Of a stretch of 64,000 nucleotides of DNA, positions 1 through 9,951 are shown in pieces. The stretch is from assembly GCF_013201725.1 (NCBI RefSeq), contig NZ_CP053835.1:2852001-2916000 (forward strand), read 5' to 3'. A program made the position numbers and the translations under genes. Under the pieces are notes generated by a model that saw nothing but the letters and a program-made list of their open reading frames with translations, did no database searches and had not been told where the DNA came from. The DNA comes from Arcobacter defluvii (GTDB lineage Bacteria; Campylobacterota; Campylobacteria; Campylobacterales; Arcobacteraceae). Each line of letters starts with the position of its first letter. Position 1 is the stretch's first letter.

Positions 1-396
<396 letters not shown>

Positions 397-401
397 TTAA
401 G

Positions 402-407
402 ATTATA
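402..407 (-). promoter_or_regulatory. Candidate -10 box for the pseB-like gene
   Basis: The sequence ATTATAAT at 402-409 reads TATAAT on both strands. On the minus strand it lies about 33 nt upstream of the pseB-like start codon, a normal distance for a sigma-70 promoter. The overlapping plus-strand TATAAT (404-409) could serve the small gene at 493, but it is farther away. This is inference from motif and spacing. Confidence 0.4.
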
Positions 408-492
408 ATATCAAACATTACATTTAATTAATATTTTAATAAAGTATATGTAATAATATTTTACAATTTTATAAAAAAGGTATTTTTAATTA

Positions 493-705
493 ATGCATGA
501 TTACACTATTCCACAAGATATTATTAAAATTCAGAAAAAACTTACAACTTTTGAAAAAGATTCTAGAAACTACAAAAAATATACAAAAATTTTAGCAAAA
601 CATATAAAATCATATACAATGAAAAAAAGAGTTAATGCTCATATAAAAACTATTGAAACTATTGAAAAAATTGAGCAAGAAGGAATTGAAGATATTTTAA
701 AATAA
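493..705 (+). CDS. Small basic protein of unknown function (70 aa)
   Basis: This 70-residue protein is not recognised. It is rich in Lys and Ile and lacks Cys and Trp. It is predicted by eye to be almost entirely helical, with a basic middle (residues 14-52) and an acidic end (IEQEGIEDILK). The ATG at 493 follows AAAAAAGGTATTTTTAATTA, which gives a usable AAGG ribosome site. It sits alone between the divergent pseB-like gene and recA, with about 96 nt before recA. There is no signal peptide or membrane segment. A small nucleic-acid-binding or structural role is possible but unsupported. It is real rather than a shadow, because no competing frame exists there and the codon use matches its neighbours. 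Confidence 0.6.
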   Translation: MHDYTIPQDIIKIQKKLTTFEKDSRNYKKYTKILAKHIKSYTMKKRVNAHIKTIETIEKIEQEGIEDILK

Positions 706-752
706 AAATATTACAAATTGTAATAAAAATTAAGACTTTAAAAAAAATCTGC

Positions 753-758
753 TAAAAT
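753..758 (+). promoter_or_regulatory. Candidate -10 box upstream of recA
   Basis: TAAAAT inside GCTAAAATCCC lies 44 nt before the recA start and follows an A/T-rich tract. This fits the campylobacterial sigma-70 pattern of a -10 element without a strong -35. No LexA-type box is evident nearby. Motif-level evidence only. Confidence 0.4.
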
Positions 759-801
759 CCCAACATAAAATATAACAAATCAAATCAACATAGGAAATAT
801 T

Positions 802-1851
802 ATGGATGAGAATCAAAAAAAATCTTTAGAATTAGCTATCAAACAAATTGATAAAACATTTGGGAAAGGTACACTTATTAGACTTGGTGATAAAGTTGTT
901 GTTCCTACTGAAACAATTAGCACAGGTTCTTTAGGACTTGATTTAGCACTTGGAGTTGGTGGACTTCCTAAAGGTAGAGTTATAGAAATTTATGGGCCAG
1001 AAAGTTCAGGAAAAACAACATTAACACTTCATGCAATTGCAGAATGCCAAAAAGCTGGTGGAGTTTGTGCATTTATTGATGCTGAGCATGCTCTTGATGT
1101 TAAATATGCAAAAGATATTGGAGTAGATACAGACAATTTACTTGTATCTCAACCAGACTTTGGAGAACAAGCATTAGAAATTCTTGAAACAGTTATTAGA
1201 AGTGGTGCAGTTGATTTAGTTGTTATTGACTCTGTTGCAGCTCTTACTCCAAAAGTAGAAATAGATGGAGATATGGATGATCAACAAGTTGGTGTTCAAG
1301 CTAGACTTATGAGTAAAGCTTTAAGAAAAGTAACTGGTTTATTAAATAAGATGAATTGTACAGTTATTTTTATCAACCAAATAAGAATGAAAATAGGAAT
1401 GACTGGATATGGAAGTCCTGAAACAACAACTGGAGGGAATGCCCTAAAATTCTACTCTTCAGTAAGACTTGATATTAGAAGAATTGCTACACTTAAACAA
1501 GGTGAAAATTCTATTGGGAATAGAGTAAAAGTAAAAGTTGTAAAAAATAAAGTGGCAGCTCCTTTTAAACAAGCAGAATTTGATATTATGTTTGGAGAAG
1601 GTATCTCAAAAACTGGTGAATTAGTTGATTATGGTGTAAAACTTGATATTGTAGATAAAGCTGGTGCTTGGTTTAGTTATGGTGATTCAAAAATTGGACA
1701 AGGAAGAGAAAACTCAAAAGTATTCCTAAAAGACAACCCTGAAATAGCACGTGAAATTGAAAATAAAATTCTTGAATCTATGGGAGTTAATGATTCAATC
1801 ATTAGTAGTAGTTCAGATGATTTAGATGATACAGCTGATTTAGACGACTAA
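802..1851 (+). CDS. recA: Recombinase RecA
   Basis: RecA (349 aa) forms ATP-dependent filaments on single-stranded DNA for homologous recombination and DNA repair. The Walker A motif GPESSGKTT is at residues 65-73, and Walker B LVVIDS at about 139-144. The DNA-binding loop region carries [10 protein letters not shown] followed by [13 protein letters not shown], as in bacterial RecA. The C-terminus is acidic ([15 protein letters not shown]), the usual autoregulatory tail. The ATG at 802 follows CATAGGAAATATT. The next gene, eno, is on the same strand 127 nt downstream and has its own promoter-like sequence, an arrangement also known from Campylobacter. Nothing unusual is seen. Confidence 0.98.
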   Translation: MDENQKKSLELAIKQIDKTFGKGTLIRLGDKVVVPTETISTGSLGLDLALGVGGLPKGRVIEIYGPESSGKTTLTLHAIAECQKAGGVCAFIDAEHALDVKYAKDIGVDTDNLLVSQPDFGEQALEILETVIRSGAVDLVVIDSVAALTPKVEIDGDMDDQQVGVQARLMSKALRKVTGLLNKMNCTVIFINQIRMKIGMTGYGSPETTTGGNALKFYSSVRLDIRRIATLKQGENSIGNRVKVKVVKNKVAAPFKQAEFDIMFGEGISKTGELVDYGVKLDIVDKAGAWFSYGDSKIGQGRENSKVFLKDNPEIAREIENKILESMGVNDSIISSSSDDLDDTADLDD

Positions 1852-1854
1852 AAA

Positions 1855-1878
1855 ATCAAAGGAAACTTTTCCTTTGAT
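1855..1878 (+). terminator. Stem-loop after recA
   Basis: ATCAAAGG (1855-1862) pairs with CCTTTGAT (1871-1878), with AAACTTTT between them; the pairing can extend through AAA/TTT. It begins 3 nt after the recA stop. No clear U-tract follows on the plus strand, so it may protect the 3' end rather than act as a strong intrinsic terminator. Confidence 0.4.
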
Positions 1879-1942
1879 AAACAAAATACAAAAATTACTC
1901 TCTTTAAAAAAATACAAAAGCAAATAACAAATCTTTTTTAGC

Positions 1943-1948
1943 TATAAT
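1943..1948 (+). promoter_or_regulatory. Candidate -10 box upstream of eno
   Basis: A perfect TATAAT (in AGCTATAATCATC) lies 31 nt before the eno GTG and is preceded by a T-rich stretch (CTTTTTTA). This is the typical campylobacterial housekeeping promoter form. Confidence 0.55.
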
Positions 1949-1978
1949 CATCTAAATTATGAAATATAGGAGATCTAA

Positions 1979-3259
1979 GTGGTATTTATTGATAATATTT
2001 ACGCTGATGAAGTATTAGATTCAAGAGGAAACCCAACTGTAAGAGCTACAGTTATATTAAGTGATGGTACAAAAGGTAGTGCAATAGTACCAAGTGGTGC
2101 AAGTACAGGAAAAAGAGAAGCTTTAGAATTAAGAGATGGTGATAATAGATTTTTAGGGAAAGGTGTTTTAAATGCAGTTGAGAATGTAAACACTACAATT
2201 GCAAATGAATTAATCGGATTAAGCCCTTATAATCAAGCTGAAGTTGATGCAACAATGAAAGATATTGATGGAACACAAAATTACTCAAATTTAGGAGCAA
2301 ATGCTGTTCTTGGTGTATCTATGGCAGTGGCTAGAGCTGCTGCTAACTCTTTACAAATTCCATTATATAGATATTTAGGTGGAGCAAATGCTATGACTAT
2401 GCCTGTACCTATGTTTAATATTATTAATGGTGGAGAGCATGCAAATAACTCTGTTGATTTCCAAGAATATATGATTATGCCAACAGGATTTGAAAATTTC
2501 AATGATGGATTAAGAGCTGTTGCAGAAATCTATCAAAACTTAAAAAAAGTTATTGATGCAATGGGTGAAAGTACAGCAGTTGGTGATGAAGGTGGATTTG
2601 CTCCAAACTTAAAATCAAACGAAGAACCAATTCAAGTTATCATGACAGCTATTGAAAAAGCTGGATATAAAGCTGGTGAACAAATCTCTATTGCATTAGA
2701 CGTTGCTGCTTCTGAATTAATTGATGAAAGTACAAAAAAATATGTTCTAAAAGGTGAGAATAGAGAATTAACATCAGCTGAATTAGTTGAATACTATGCT
2801 GATTTATGTTCTAAATATCCTATCGTTTCTATTGAAGATGGATTAAGTGAAGATGATTGGGATGGATGGAAAATTTTAACTGAAAAATTAGGTTCAAAAG
2901 TTCAATTAGTTGGAGATGATTTATTTGTTACAAATGCATCAATTGTTGCTGAAGGAATTAAAAAAGGTATAGCAAATGCTGTATTAATTAAACCAAATCA
3001 AATTGGATCAGTTTCTGAAACAATGCAAACAATCAGACTTGCTCAAAGAAATAACTACAATTGTATCATGTCTCATAGATCAGGTGAAAGTGAAGATGCA
3101 TTTATTGCAGATTTTGCGGTGGCATTAAATTGTGGACAAATAAAAACTGGTTCAACAGCAAGAAGTGACAGAATTGCAAAATACAACAGACTTCTTGAAA
3201 TTGGAGCTGAAATTGCCTATTCTGAATATTTAGGGAAACAACCTTTCTCTAAAAAATAG
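1979..3259 (+). CDS. eno: Enolase
   Basis: Enolase (426 aa) interconverts 2-phosphoglycerate and phosphoenolpyruvate. Family signatures are present: VLDSRGNPT (12-20), [15 protein letters not shown] (39-53), GDEGGFAP with the catalytic Glu (202-209), the metal ligands in SIEDGL and GDDLFVTN, the active-site KPNQIGS, and SHRSGE near residue 360. The start is GTG, with AGGAG placed 6 nt upstream; no ATG gives a better N-terminus. The DivIC-like gene starts 6 nt after the stop, so the two are probably cotranscribed. Confidence 0.98.
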   Translation: MVFIDNIYADEVLDSRGNPTVRATVILSDGTKGSAIVPSGASTGKREALELRDGDNRFLGKGVLNAVENVNTTIANELIGLSPYNQAEVDATMKDIDGTQNYSNLGANAVLGVSMAVARAAANSLQIPLYRYLGGANAMTMPVPMFNIINGGEHANNSVDFQEYMIMPTGFENFNDGLRAVAEIYQNLKKVIDAMGESTAVGDEGGFAPNLKSNEEPIQVIMTAIEKAGYKAGEQISIALDVAASELIDESTKKYVLKGENRELTSAELVEYYADLCSKYPIVSIEDGLSEDDWDGWKILTEKLGSKVQLVGDDLFVTNASIVAEGIKKGIANAVLIKPNQIGSVSETMQTIRLAQRNNYNCIMSHRSGESEDAFIADFAVALNCGQIKTGSTARSDRIAKYNRLLEIGAEIAYSEYLGKQPFSKK

Positions 3260-3265
3260 TGGTAT

Positions 3266-3505
3266 ATGAAAAAATTTAGCGCTTATAAGAAATTTATGTT
3301 AGTAGTAATCATATCTTTGATTGCTACTATCTTTTTATCTTATAATGCAGTTATAATTCTTTTTGGAGATAACTCTTTGCAAGTTTATAATTCACTAAAA
3401 TATAAAAAAGAGTATCTAGAAAGTGAAATATTAAGATTACAAAGAGAAAATGCTTATTTACAAAAAGAGTATTTTGAACTTAAAAATTTGGAGCCAGAAG
3501 AATGA
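3266..3505 (+). CDS. DivIC/FtsB-like septum formation initiator protein
   Basis: This 79-aa protein has a short basic N-terminus, one membrane segment (about residues 11-33), and then a Leu/Glu-rich coiled coil (YKKEYLESEILRLQRENAY). This is the architecture of the FtsB/DivIC family, which links FtsL to the divisome in the inner membrane. The assignment rests on topology, length and the conserved position between eno and the AMIN-domain gene in Campylobacterota; sequence identity in this family is weak. It overlaps the next gene by 4 nt (ATGA), which suggests translational coupling. Confidence 0.7.
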   Translation: MKKFSAYKKFMLVVIISLIATIFLSYNAVIILFGDNSLQVYNSLKYKKEYLESEILRLQRENAYLQKEYFELKNLEPEE

Positions 3506-4248
3506 AAACTTTATCTTTATTTACATTAACTGTCATTTTAGCAATAGGTTTAAATGCAAGAGAAAATCCATTTGAAATGATGAATACTTTTGAAGAAGAA
3601 ACTGGGAAGATGATTGAAATGAATGAAAATCCAGTTACACCTGAAGATATGCAAGAAGCTCAATATATAAGAGAAATGCAACAAAAAATGTCAGATGTAA
3701 ATAAAAATAAAGTTAATGATGCTGTAAATAAAATTGTTCCAACTATAAAAGAAAATAAACCTGTACAAAAAACTTATTCTAAACAAGAAGTGGATTCATT
3801 ACTTCAAAAAACAAAAAAACAAACTGAACAAAAAACAAAAGAAATTGTAAAAAAAGAACTTGCAAATACTAAACCTGCAGAACCAGAACAAATTGTTTAT
3901 GTAAAACCTAGACCTGACATAACTGATGATGATACTTTAGTTGCTAAAACCCTTTTACCGTTCCTAAAAATTGAATTTAGTGATAATAAACTAATTATTC
4001 ATACAGATTACAAAGTTTCTAAAAAATTCTCAATTATAAAAGAAAATAAACTAATTATTGATTATAAAGCAAAAGTAAACTTCAATACAAAAAAAGATGA
4101 TTTAGATTCAAAAAACTTTAAAAGAATTACTGTAGGAAATCACAAATCAGAAGGATATTTCAGAGTTGCACTTGAATTGATTGATAAACCTTCTAATTAC
4201 AATGTATCATATAAAGATGATTTAATTACTATCTCTAAACTTAATTAG
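3502..4248 (+). CDS. AMIN-domain periplasmic protein
   Basis: This 248-aa protein starts with a signal peptide (residues 1-19, cleavage near LNA-REN). A Glu/Met-rich stretch and a Lys/Gln-rich probable coiled coil follow (about 85-125). The C-terminal beta-rich segment, from about residue 150, resembles an AMIN domain (LLPFLKIEFSDNKLIIHTD, then FRVALELIDKP). AMIN domains target periplasmic proteins to peptidoglycan or the septum. It is coupled to the DivIC-like gene by a 4-nt overlap, which supports an envelope or cell-division role. A homologous position exists in Campylobacter jejuni. Its last 27 nt overlap the convergent antiporter gene. Confidence 0.75.
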   Translation: MKTLSLFTLTVILAIGLNARENPFEMMNTFEEETGKMIEMNENPVTPEDMQEAQYIREMQQKMSDVNKNKVNDAVNKIVPTIKENKPVQKTYSKQEVDSLLQKTKKQTEQKTKEIVKKELANTKPAEPEQIVYVKPRPDITDDDTLVAKTLLPFLKIEFSDNKLIIHTDYKVSKKFSIIKENKLIIDYKAKVNFNTKKDDLDSKNFKRITVGNHKSEGYFRVALELIDKPSNYNVSYKDDLITISKLN

Positions 4249-5382
4249 AGAAGTAATTATCCTAATTATAACCATTACAATTAATACTTCTAATATAGCT
4301 GCTAATATTAAAGCATAATAAAATTCTTGTGTAATAGAGTGATTATTGTATGCAATAGTTGTAACTGCAATTAAAAGTGTTAATGGCATTGAATGAGATA
4401 GCCCAAGCATAAAAAATTTATTCCACCCCATCTCTTTTACAAATAATAAAGAAGCTAATAATCTAATAGCAATCATTGCAACTGTAATTAATAATGCTTT
4501 TATAATCAAATCCCAATTTAATAATGCATCTATTTCAAGAGAAGCACCAACAGAAATAAAGAAAATTGGAACTAACCAACCAAAACCAAAATGTTCTAAC
4601 TTATGAGGTAATTGTTTATTATGTTCTTCAAAGAATGTTGTAATAAAAATTCCTGCAATAAATGCACCAAAAGCAATCTCTAAATGTAGATACATCATTA
4701 CAGTTATCATTAAAAAGAATATAGCCATTGAAATTCTTATATCTTGTTCCTGATGATCTTTTTCTGGCATTAAATAATTCTTTATTTCAGGAAACCACCA
4801 AATAAGATTGTGAAAAAGTTTGTACACAATTATCATTGCTATTAAAAATAAAACAAATAAAGCCATAATTTTATAAAAATCAAATCCAATTCCATATTCT
4901 AAAACAGCAGATACAGTTGTTAATGCAAAAATAGAAACAATTTCACCTATTAATCCAACAATAAATGCTATTCGAATCCAGTCTGTATCTCCATACTCTT
5001 TTTTAAGAGCAGCTAGTACTCCAATTGAAATCAAAGGTAAAATTACAATAAAAATTTTTCCCAAATCAAAATATAGAGTTATTAAAATTGAACTTGAGAA
5101 TAATATAACATTATATAAAAGTGATTTTTTTAGCATTGTTGGTGAAATAGATAAAAGTTTTTTTAAATCTATTTCTATTCCAGCTAAAAACATTAGATAT
5201 AAAAAACCCAATTCAGCAACTAAATGAAAAATTGGATGATCAACAATAAATGCAAAATATGCAGCTATTGCACCTAACATAATTTCTACTGGAATTGTAG
5301 GTAGTTTTAATAATTTCGATACTAATGGTGAAGTAAATATTATTAAAGATATTGAGATAATTATTAATATTTCTTCACTCAT
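4222..5382 (-). CDS. Cation:proton antiporter (CPA2/NhaP-like, no RCK domain)
   Basis: This 386-aa membrane protein has about 11-12 hydrophobic segments. FLYLMFLAGIEIDLKKL (about 62-78) is typical of the Na+/H+ exchanger (CPA2) fold, as is the repeated half with AFGAFIAGIFITTF and VPIFFISVGASLEID. It probably exchanges Na+ or K+ for H+ across the inner membrane. There is no TrkA-N/RCK domain after the membrane part, which separates it from KefB/C. It ends the leftward mqnD-murB-topA run, 12 nt after bioB. Its 3' end overlaps the convergent AMIN gene by 27 nt. Ion specificity cannot be read from the sequence. Confidence 0.85.
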   Translation of the reverse strand: MSEEILIIISISLIIFTSPLVSKLLKLPTIPVEIMLGAIAAYFAFIVDHPIFHLVAELGFLYLMFLAGIEIDLKKLLSISPTMLKKSLLYNVILFSSSILITLYFDLGKIFIVILPLISIGVLAALKKEYGDTDWIRIAFIVGLIGEIVSIFALTTVSAVLEYGIGFDFYKIMALFVLFLIAMIIVYKLFHNLIWWFPEIKNYLMPEKDHQEQDIRISMAIFFLMITVMMYLHLEIAFGAFIAGIFITTFFEEHNKQLPHKLEHFGFGWLVPIFFISVGASLEIDALLNWDLIIKALLITVAMIAIRLLASLLFVKEMGWNKFFMLGLSHSMPLTLLIAVTTIAYNNHSITQEFYYALILAAILEVLIVMVIIRIITSLIKFRDSN

Positions 5383-5394
5383 TCGTTTACCTTA

Positions 5395-6246
5395 TTAATC
5401 TCTTTCTCTTTTTATTTTATAACCATGTTTTTCAAGCTCAGCAATATCATCAGCAGGAGTTTTTCCAGCAGTTGTTAAATAATCACCAATAACAAATGCA
5501 TTAGCACCTTTTTCAAAGATTTTATACTGCTCATCACCAAACATTACTTCACGTCCACCAGCAACCATTATTTTCATTGCATTTGGAATCATCTTTCTAG
5601 CAAGTGCTATAAGTTCAAAAGCTTCTTCTCTTGTAATTGTATTTTTTACAATTGGTAAAGCCTCATTTGGATGGAAAAAGTTTAAAGGAACATTCATAGG
5701 CTCTAATGATGCAATTGACTCCAGCATTGAAATTCTTTGCTCTTGAGTCTCTCCCATTCCAAAAATTCCACCACATACAAGTCTTAACCCAACTTCTTTT
5801 ACATTTAAACAAGTTTGATATCTATCATCCCAAGGATGAGTTGTACAAATCTCATCATAAAAATCTCTAGCTGTTTCTAAGTTGTGATTATATGCATCAA
5901 CTCCTGCATCTTTTAAAGTTTGAAGGTCTTCAACTGTTGCAATACCATTACATGCAATTAAAATTAAACCTAAATTCTCTTTTTTAATTGCACGTGCTGC
6001 TTCACATACATACTCTAATCTTTTTGGAGTTAGTCCTTTTCCAGCTGTTACTAAACAAAATCCATTTGCATTATTTGCTCTTGCTCTTTTTGCTTCTTCG
6101 ACAATTTGAGCAATCTCTTTTTGTTTATATCTTTGAATATCTGCTTTATATTTTACACTTTGTGTACAGAATTTACAGTCTTCATTACATGTTCCACTTT
6201 CAATATTACAAATGGCGCATAAAAAAATTTCGTCATTATTTTTCAT
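5395..6246 (-). CDS. bioB: Biotin synthase
   Basis: BioB (283 aa) is a radical-SAM enzyme that inserts sulfur into dethiobiotin. The CxxxCxxC cluster motif is at C20, C24 and C27 (CNEDCKFC). Family landmarks follow: YNHNLETA, RLVCGGIFGMGET, PLNFFHPN and KIMVAGGREV. It is shorter than the E. coli enzyme (346 aa), but short forms are usual in Campylobacterota. The start overlaps the phosphoesterase gene by 11 nt. No other bio gene is next to it. The Arg that contacts the second cluster in classic BioB was not checked by alignment. Confidence 0.92.
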   Translation of the reverse strand: MKNNDEIFLCAICNIESGTCNEDCKFCTQSVKYKADIQRYKQKEIAQIVEEAKRARANNANGFCLVTAGKGLTPKRLEYVCEAARAIKKENLGLILIACNGIATVEDLQTLKDAGVDAYNHNLETARDFYDEICTTHPWDDRYQTCLNVKEVGLRLVCGGIFGMGETQEQRISMLESIASLEPMNVPLNFFHPNEALPIVKNTITREEAFELIALARKMIPNAMKIMVAGGREVMFGDEQYKIFEKGANAFVIGDYLTTAGKTPADDIAELEKHGYKIKRERD

Positions 6247-6748
6247 AAATTATCTCTTCTTTTTTAAAATTTTTTTCATTAATCTTTTTAAAACAACGTG
6301 TGATTATATACTCATTTTCATTAATCCCTAGTTGTACGCACTCTATTAAAGGTTTTTCTCTTGCACACACTTCTCCAGGATTTATAAAAAGTGTTTTATT
6401 TTTATAATCTGATTCAAAGATGTGAGTGTGTCCAAAAATCACCACATCACAATCAGGTGTTAAATGATAAGGAAGGTGCATAAGTTTAAACTTTATATCT
6501 TTTATTTTAAAATAATATGGTTCTGATTTAATATTATATTTTGAAGCAAGAGAGAACAAATTTCTATCATTATTTCCAAAAACTGCTATATATTTAAGCC
6601 CAGAATTTTCTAAAAGTTCAAGATTTTTTTCAATACATAAATCACCTGCATGAATTAAATATTCACAATTTTCATTTTTGAAAAAATCTATCACCTCTTT
6701 TGTATAGTCACTTTTTAAGTGACTATCGGACAAAATGCCTATTTTCAT
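6236..6748 (-). CDS. YfcE/MJ0936-type metallophosphoesterase
   Basis: This 170-aa single-domain calcineurin-like phosphoesterase has the metal-ligand series SDSH (7-10), HAGD (33-36), GNND (58-61), a His after the core (LMHLPYH), and FGHTH (about 107-111). Relatives hydrolyse phosphodiesters with Mn2+, but their physiological substrates are mostly unknown. It starts 2 nt after the topA stop and overlaps bioB by 11 nt, so it is embedded in the operon. No secretion signal is present, so it should be cytoplasmic. Confidence 0.88.
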   Translation of the reverse strand: MKIGILSDSHLKSDYTKEVIDFFKNENCEYLIHAGDLCIEKNLELLENSGLKYIAVFGNNDRNLFSLASKYNIKSEPYYFKIKDIKFKLMHLPYHLTPDCDVVIFGHTHIFESDYKNKTLFINPGEVCAREKPLIECVQLGINENEYIITRCFKKINEKNFKKEEIIYEK

Positions 6749-6750
6749 AA

Positions 6751-9108
6751 CTATTTGTCAGCACTCTTTTTAGTAGTTTTTTTTGCTGTAGTTGTTTTCT
6801 TTTTTGTCTCTTTTTTTTCTGTAGTTGCTTTTTTTGTCGAACTTGTTTTTGTTTTAGAATCTTTTGCAATTATTTCAAGACATTGCTCTAAAGTTAAATC
6901 TTTTGCTTCAACACTTTTTGGTATTTTGAAATTTTTTCTTCCTTGTTTTATATATGGACCATATTGACCAATTAGGATTTGAATTTTTTCTTTATCAAAA
7001 GTTTTAATAGTAGATTTTTCTTTTGCTTCATCTGTTTCTTTGATAATTTCTAAAGCTCTATTTAAATCAACTGTATAAGGATCATCAGTTTTCAATGAAT
7101 AAAATTTTGTTTTAACTTGTAAATATGGACCAAATCTTCCAATATTTGCTTTAATTTCATCTCCACTATTATCAAGTCCTACAACTCTTGGAAGTGTAAA
7201 TAAAAACAGTGCTTCATCTAATGTAATTGTATCCATATTCAAATTATCAGGAATTGCAACAAATTTTGGTTTTTCTTCATCATCTTTTGTTCCAATTTGA
7301 ATAAATGGTCCAAATCTCCCAACTCTAGCACTTACTGGTTTCCCTGATTTTGGATCTATTCCTATTTCTCTAGATTGTAAATAATCTTCTTTGTGAACAC
7401 TCTCTTCTTTTTCATCAATTGTTTTTTTAAAATTTCCATAAAAATCTTTCATTACTTGTTCCCAAGCAATCTTTCCAAGAGCTATTTCATCAAACTCTTC
7501 TTCAATTTTAGCTGTAAAACCTAAATCTACAATATCTGAAAAATGATCAACTAAAAAGCTATTTACAATTTCACCTGTTTGAGTAGGAATTAACTTTTTA
7601 TCTTCAGTTTTTGTTACATACTCTCTTGCTTGAATAGTTGAAATTGTTGGTGCATAAGTTGATGGTCTTCCTATTCCTTCACTCTCTAGTTTTTTAACTA
7701 AAGAAGCTTCTGTATAACGAGCAGGTGGTTTTGTAAAATTTTGTTCACTTTCTAATTTTTCTAACTCTAAAACTGTTCCAACTTTGATATTTGGCAAGAT
7801 TTTTTCAGTACTATCAAGTGCAGCTTCTGGATTATCACTACCTTCTGTATAAGCTTTCATAAATCCAGCAAAAATGATTCTTTGCCCTTTAGATTGAAAT
7901 TCAAACTCTTTATCACGTCCAGCTTCGATTTTATACGTTGTATTTGCAATTTTTGCTTGTGCCATTTGAGTAGCAAGGGTTCTTTTCCAAATTAAACTAT
8001 ACAATTTATATTGAGCTGGTTCAACAAACTCTTTAATCATACTTGGTTTTAATGCAAGATTAACTGGACGAATCGCTTCATGCGCTTCTTGTGCACCTTT
8101 AGCAGTTGATTTATAAACTCTTGGTTTACTTAATGAATACTCTTTTCCATACTCTTCTTCAATTACAGCTTTAGCTGCACTTGTTGCAACTGTTGAAAGA
8201 TTTAAAGAGTCTGTTCTCATATATGTGATTAAACCACCTGTATGATTTGGAATATTTCCTACATTTCCTTCATAAAGTTGTTGTGCAATAACCATTGTTT
8301 GTTTTACTGAAAGACCAAGTTTTCTACTTGCTTCTTGTTGGAGTGTAGATGTTGTAAAAGGAGCTGCAGGATTTCTTATACTCTCTTTTTCTTCAATACT
8401 TGCTAATTTATAAATTCCTTGATTAAGTGAAGATTCTATATTTAAGGCTTGTTCTTCATTATCAACTTTTGCTGTTTTTGCAGAAATTTTTGCAAGTTCA
8501 GCTTTTAATTCGGGATTTATAAAATCAGCTTTTACTTTCCAATATTCTTCAGGAACAAATGCTCTTATTTCATTTTCTCTATCAACTATAATTCTAACAG
8601 CAACACTTTGAACACGTCCAGCACTTAATCCATATCTAACTTTTTTCCATAATAAAGGAGAAAGTTCATAACCAACTGCTCTATCTAAAATACGTCTTGC
8701 TTGTTGAGCATCAACTAAATGTTGATCAACATCTCTTGGATTTTCCAATGCTTTTAAAATTGCATCTTTTGTAATTTCATGAAAAACAATTCTTTTTATA
8801 GGATTTTTTTCTATTTTAAGTGCAGGAATCAAATGCCATGCAATGGCCTCTCCCTCTCTATCTTCATCGGCTGCTAGGTAAATTGTGGTATCTTTAGAAA
8901 TGTGTTTTTTCAAATCACTTATAACTTTTTTTTTATCTGCAGTAACCATATATTTTGGTTTAAAATTATCACTTGGGTCAAACCCTAAACTAGACTTTGG
9001 TAAATCTCTTACATGCCCCATTGAAGCCATTACGGTATAGTCACTACCTAGAAATTTCGATATTGTTTTTGCTTTTGCTGGGGACTCCACTATTACTAAA
9101 TTCTTCAC
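6751..9108 (-). CDS. topA: DNA topoisomerase I
   Basis: TopA (785 aa from the chosen start) relaxes negative supercoils. The TOPRIM domain opens at NLVIVESPAKAKTI and includes DEDREGEAIAWH. The active-site Tyr is in TYMRTDS, near residue 300. Three C-terminal repeats (GRFGPFIQIG, GRFGPYLQVK, GQYGPYIKQG) replace the four-Cys zinc fingers of E. coli TopA. The tail is a Lys/Thr-rich low-complexity segment. The GTG at 9108 was chosen because AAGGTA lies 6 nt upstream and the protein then begins directly at the conserved strand. An ATG at 9141 is in frame but lacks a ribosome site. Confidence 0.95.
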   Translation of the reverse strand: MKNLVIVESPAKAKTISKFLGSDYTVMASMGHVRDLPKSSLGFDPSDNFKPKYMVTADKKKVISDLKKHISKDTTIYLAADEDREGEAIAWHLIPALKIEKNPIKRIVFHEITKDAILKALENPRDVDQHLVDAQQARRILDRAVGYELSPLLWKKVRYGLSAGRVQSVAVRIIVDRENEIRAFVPEEYWKVKADFINPELKAELAKISAKTAKVDNEEQALNIESSLNQGIYKLASIEEKESIRNPAAPFTTSTLQQEASRKLGLSVKQTMVIAQQLYEGNVGNIPNHTGGLITYMRTDSLNLSTVATSAAKAVIEEEYGKEYSLSKPRVYKSTAKGAQEAHEAIRPVNLALKPSMIKEFVEPAQYKLYSLIWKRTLATQMAQAKIANTTYKIEAGRDKEFEFQSKGQRIIFAGFMKAYTEGSDNPEAALDSTEKILPNIKVGTVLELEKLESEQNFTKPPARYTEASLVKKLESEGIGRPSTYAPTISTIQAREYVTKTEDKKLIPTQTGEIVNSFLVDHFSDIVDLGFTAKIEEEFDEIALGKIAWEQVMKDFYGNFKKTIDEKEESVHKEDYLQSREIGIDPKSGKPVSARVGRFGPFIQIGTKDDEEKPKFVAIPDNLNMDTITLDEALFLFTLPRVVGLDNSGDEIKANIGRFGPYLQVKTKFYSLKTDDPYTVDLNRALEIIKETDEAKEKSTIKTFDKEKIQILIGQYGPYIKQGRKNFKIPKSVEAKDLTLEQCLEIIAKDSKTKTSSTKKATTEKKETKKKTTTAKKTTKKSADK

Positions 9109-9162
9109 TAAAAGTACCTTACATTTTTTTGGAGTTTGCATTCTAACATAAATTAATTAATA

Positions 9163-9948
9163 TTACTTATAAATAATTATCTCTTCTTCTATATCTATAT
9201 CAAACTCTTTTTTTATTTTTTCTTTTGCAAGTTTTATTAAATAAACTGCATCTTCAAATGTTCCTTTATCATAATTTACTAAAAAATTTGCATGTTGTTC
9301 AGAAAAGCTCATATCACCTTTTTTCATTCCTTTTAAACCAACAGCTTCTATTAATCTTCCAGCAAACTCACCTTTTGGATTTTTAAAACAACTTCCTGCA
9401 CTTGCAATATGAGGTTGATTATCTCTCATTTTTGTAAACTCTTTCAATCGCTCTTTTGAGAATCCATACTCTATATTAAATACAACTTCATAAACAACAG
9501 TATCTATTTTTGTATGTCTATATGAAAAAGATACATTCTCTTTTTTTATATAGCCATCTTTTGTTTTTATACTATTAATATAATTAAAAACTTCCCAAGA
9601 TTTTAATCCTGCATTCATTTTTACTAAACCACCTAAATTTCCTGGTAATTTTGCTAAAAATTCTAAATTTCCTATATCATGTTTTTTTGTGTAAGTTAAA
9701 AGTTTTCCTGAGGTTGTAGCACATCCTACATATAATAAATTCCCTTCTTGTCTTATATAATCAAACTCTTCACCTAAAATAGCAAATTTTTTATTCGTAT
9801 TAGGTGAAATAAGTAAATTATTAGCTCGTCCAATTATTTGATAATCACTATAATCACCTATTTCATTTATTACTAATACATCCAGTGTTGGACCTATATT
9901 AATTGAAGAATATCTTTTAAAATCAATTGTTCTAATACTATTTTGCAT
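9163..9948 (-). CDS. murB: UDP-N-acetylenolpyruvoylglucosamine reductase
   Basis: MurB (261 aa) makes UDP-MurNAc using NADPH and FAD, in the cytoplasmic stage of peptidoglycan synthesis. Visible signatures are GRANNLLISP and LAKLPGNLGGLVKMNAG (FAD-binding domain), YRHT, and the SAGSCFKNP motif carrying the catalytic Ser. A C-terminal EEEIIIYK places the conserved Glu. The size fits type II MurB, which lacks the extra loop of the E. coli enzyme. It begins 3 nt after the mqnD stop and ends about 54 nt before topA. Confidence 0.94.
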   Translation of the reverse strand: MQNSIRTIDFKRYSSINIGPTLDVLVINEIGDYSDYQIIGRANNLLISPNTNKKFAILGEEFDYIRQEGNLLYVGCATTSGKLLTYTKKHDIGNLEFLAKLPGNLGGLVKMNAGLKSWEVFNYINSIKTKDGYIKKENVSFSYRHTKIDTVVYEVVFNIEYGFSKERLKEFTKMRDNQPHIASAGSCFKNPKGEFAGRLIEAVGLKGMKKGDMSFSEQHANFLVNYDKGTFEDAVYLIKLAKEKIKKEFDIDIEEEIIIYK

Positions 9949-9951
9949 AAA

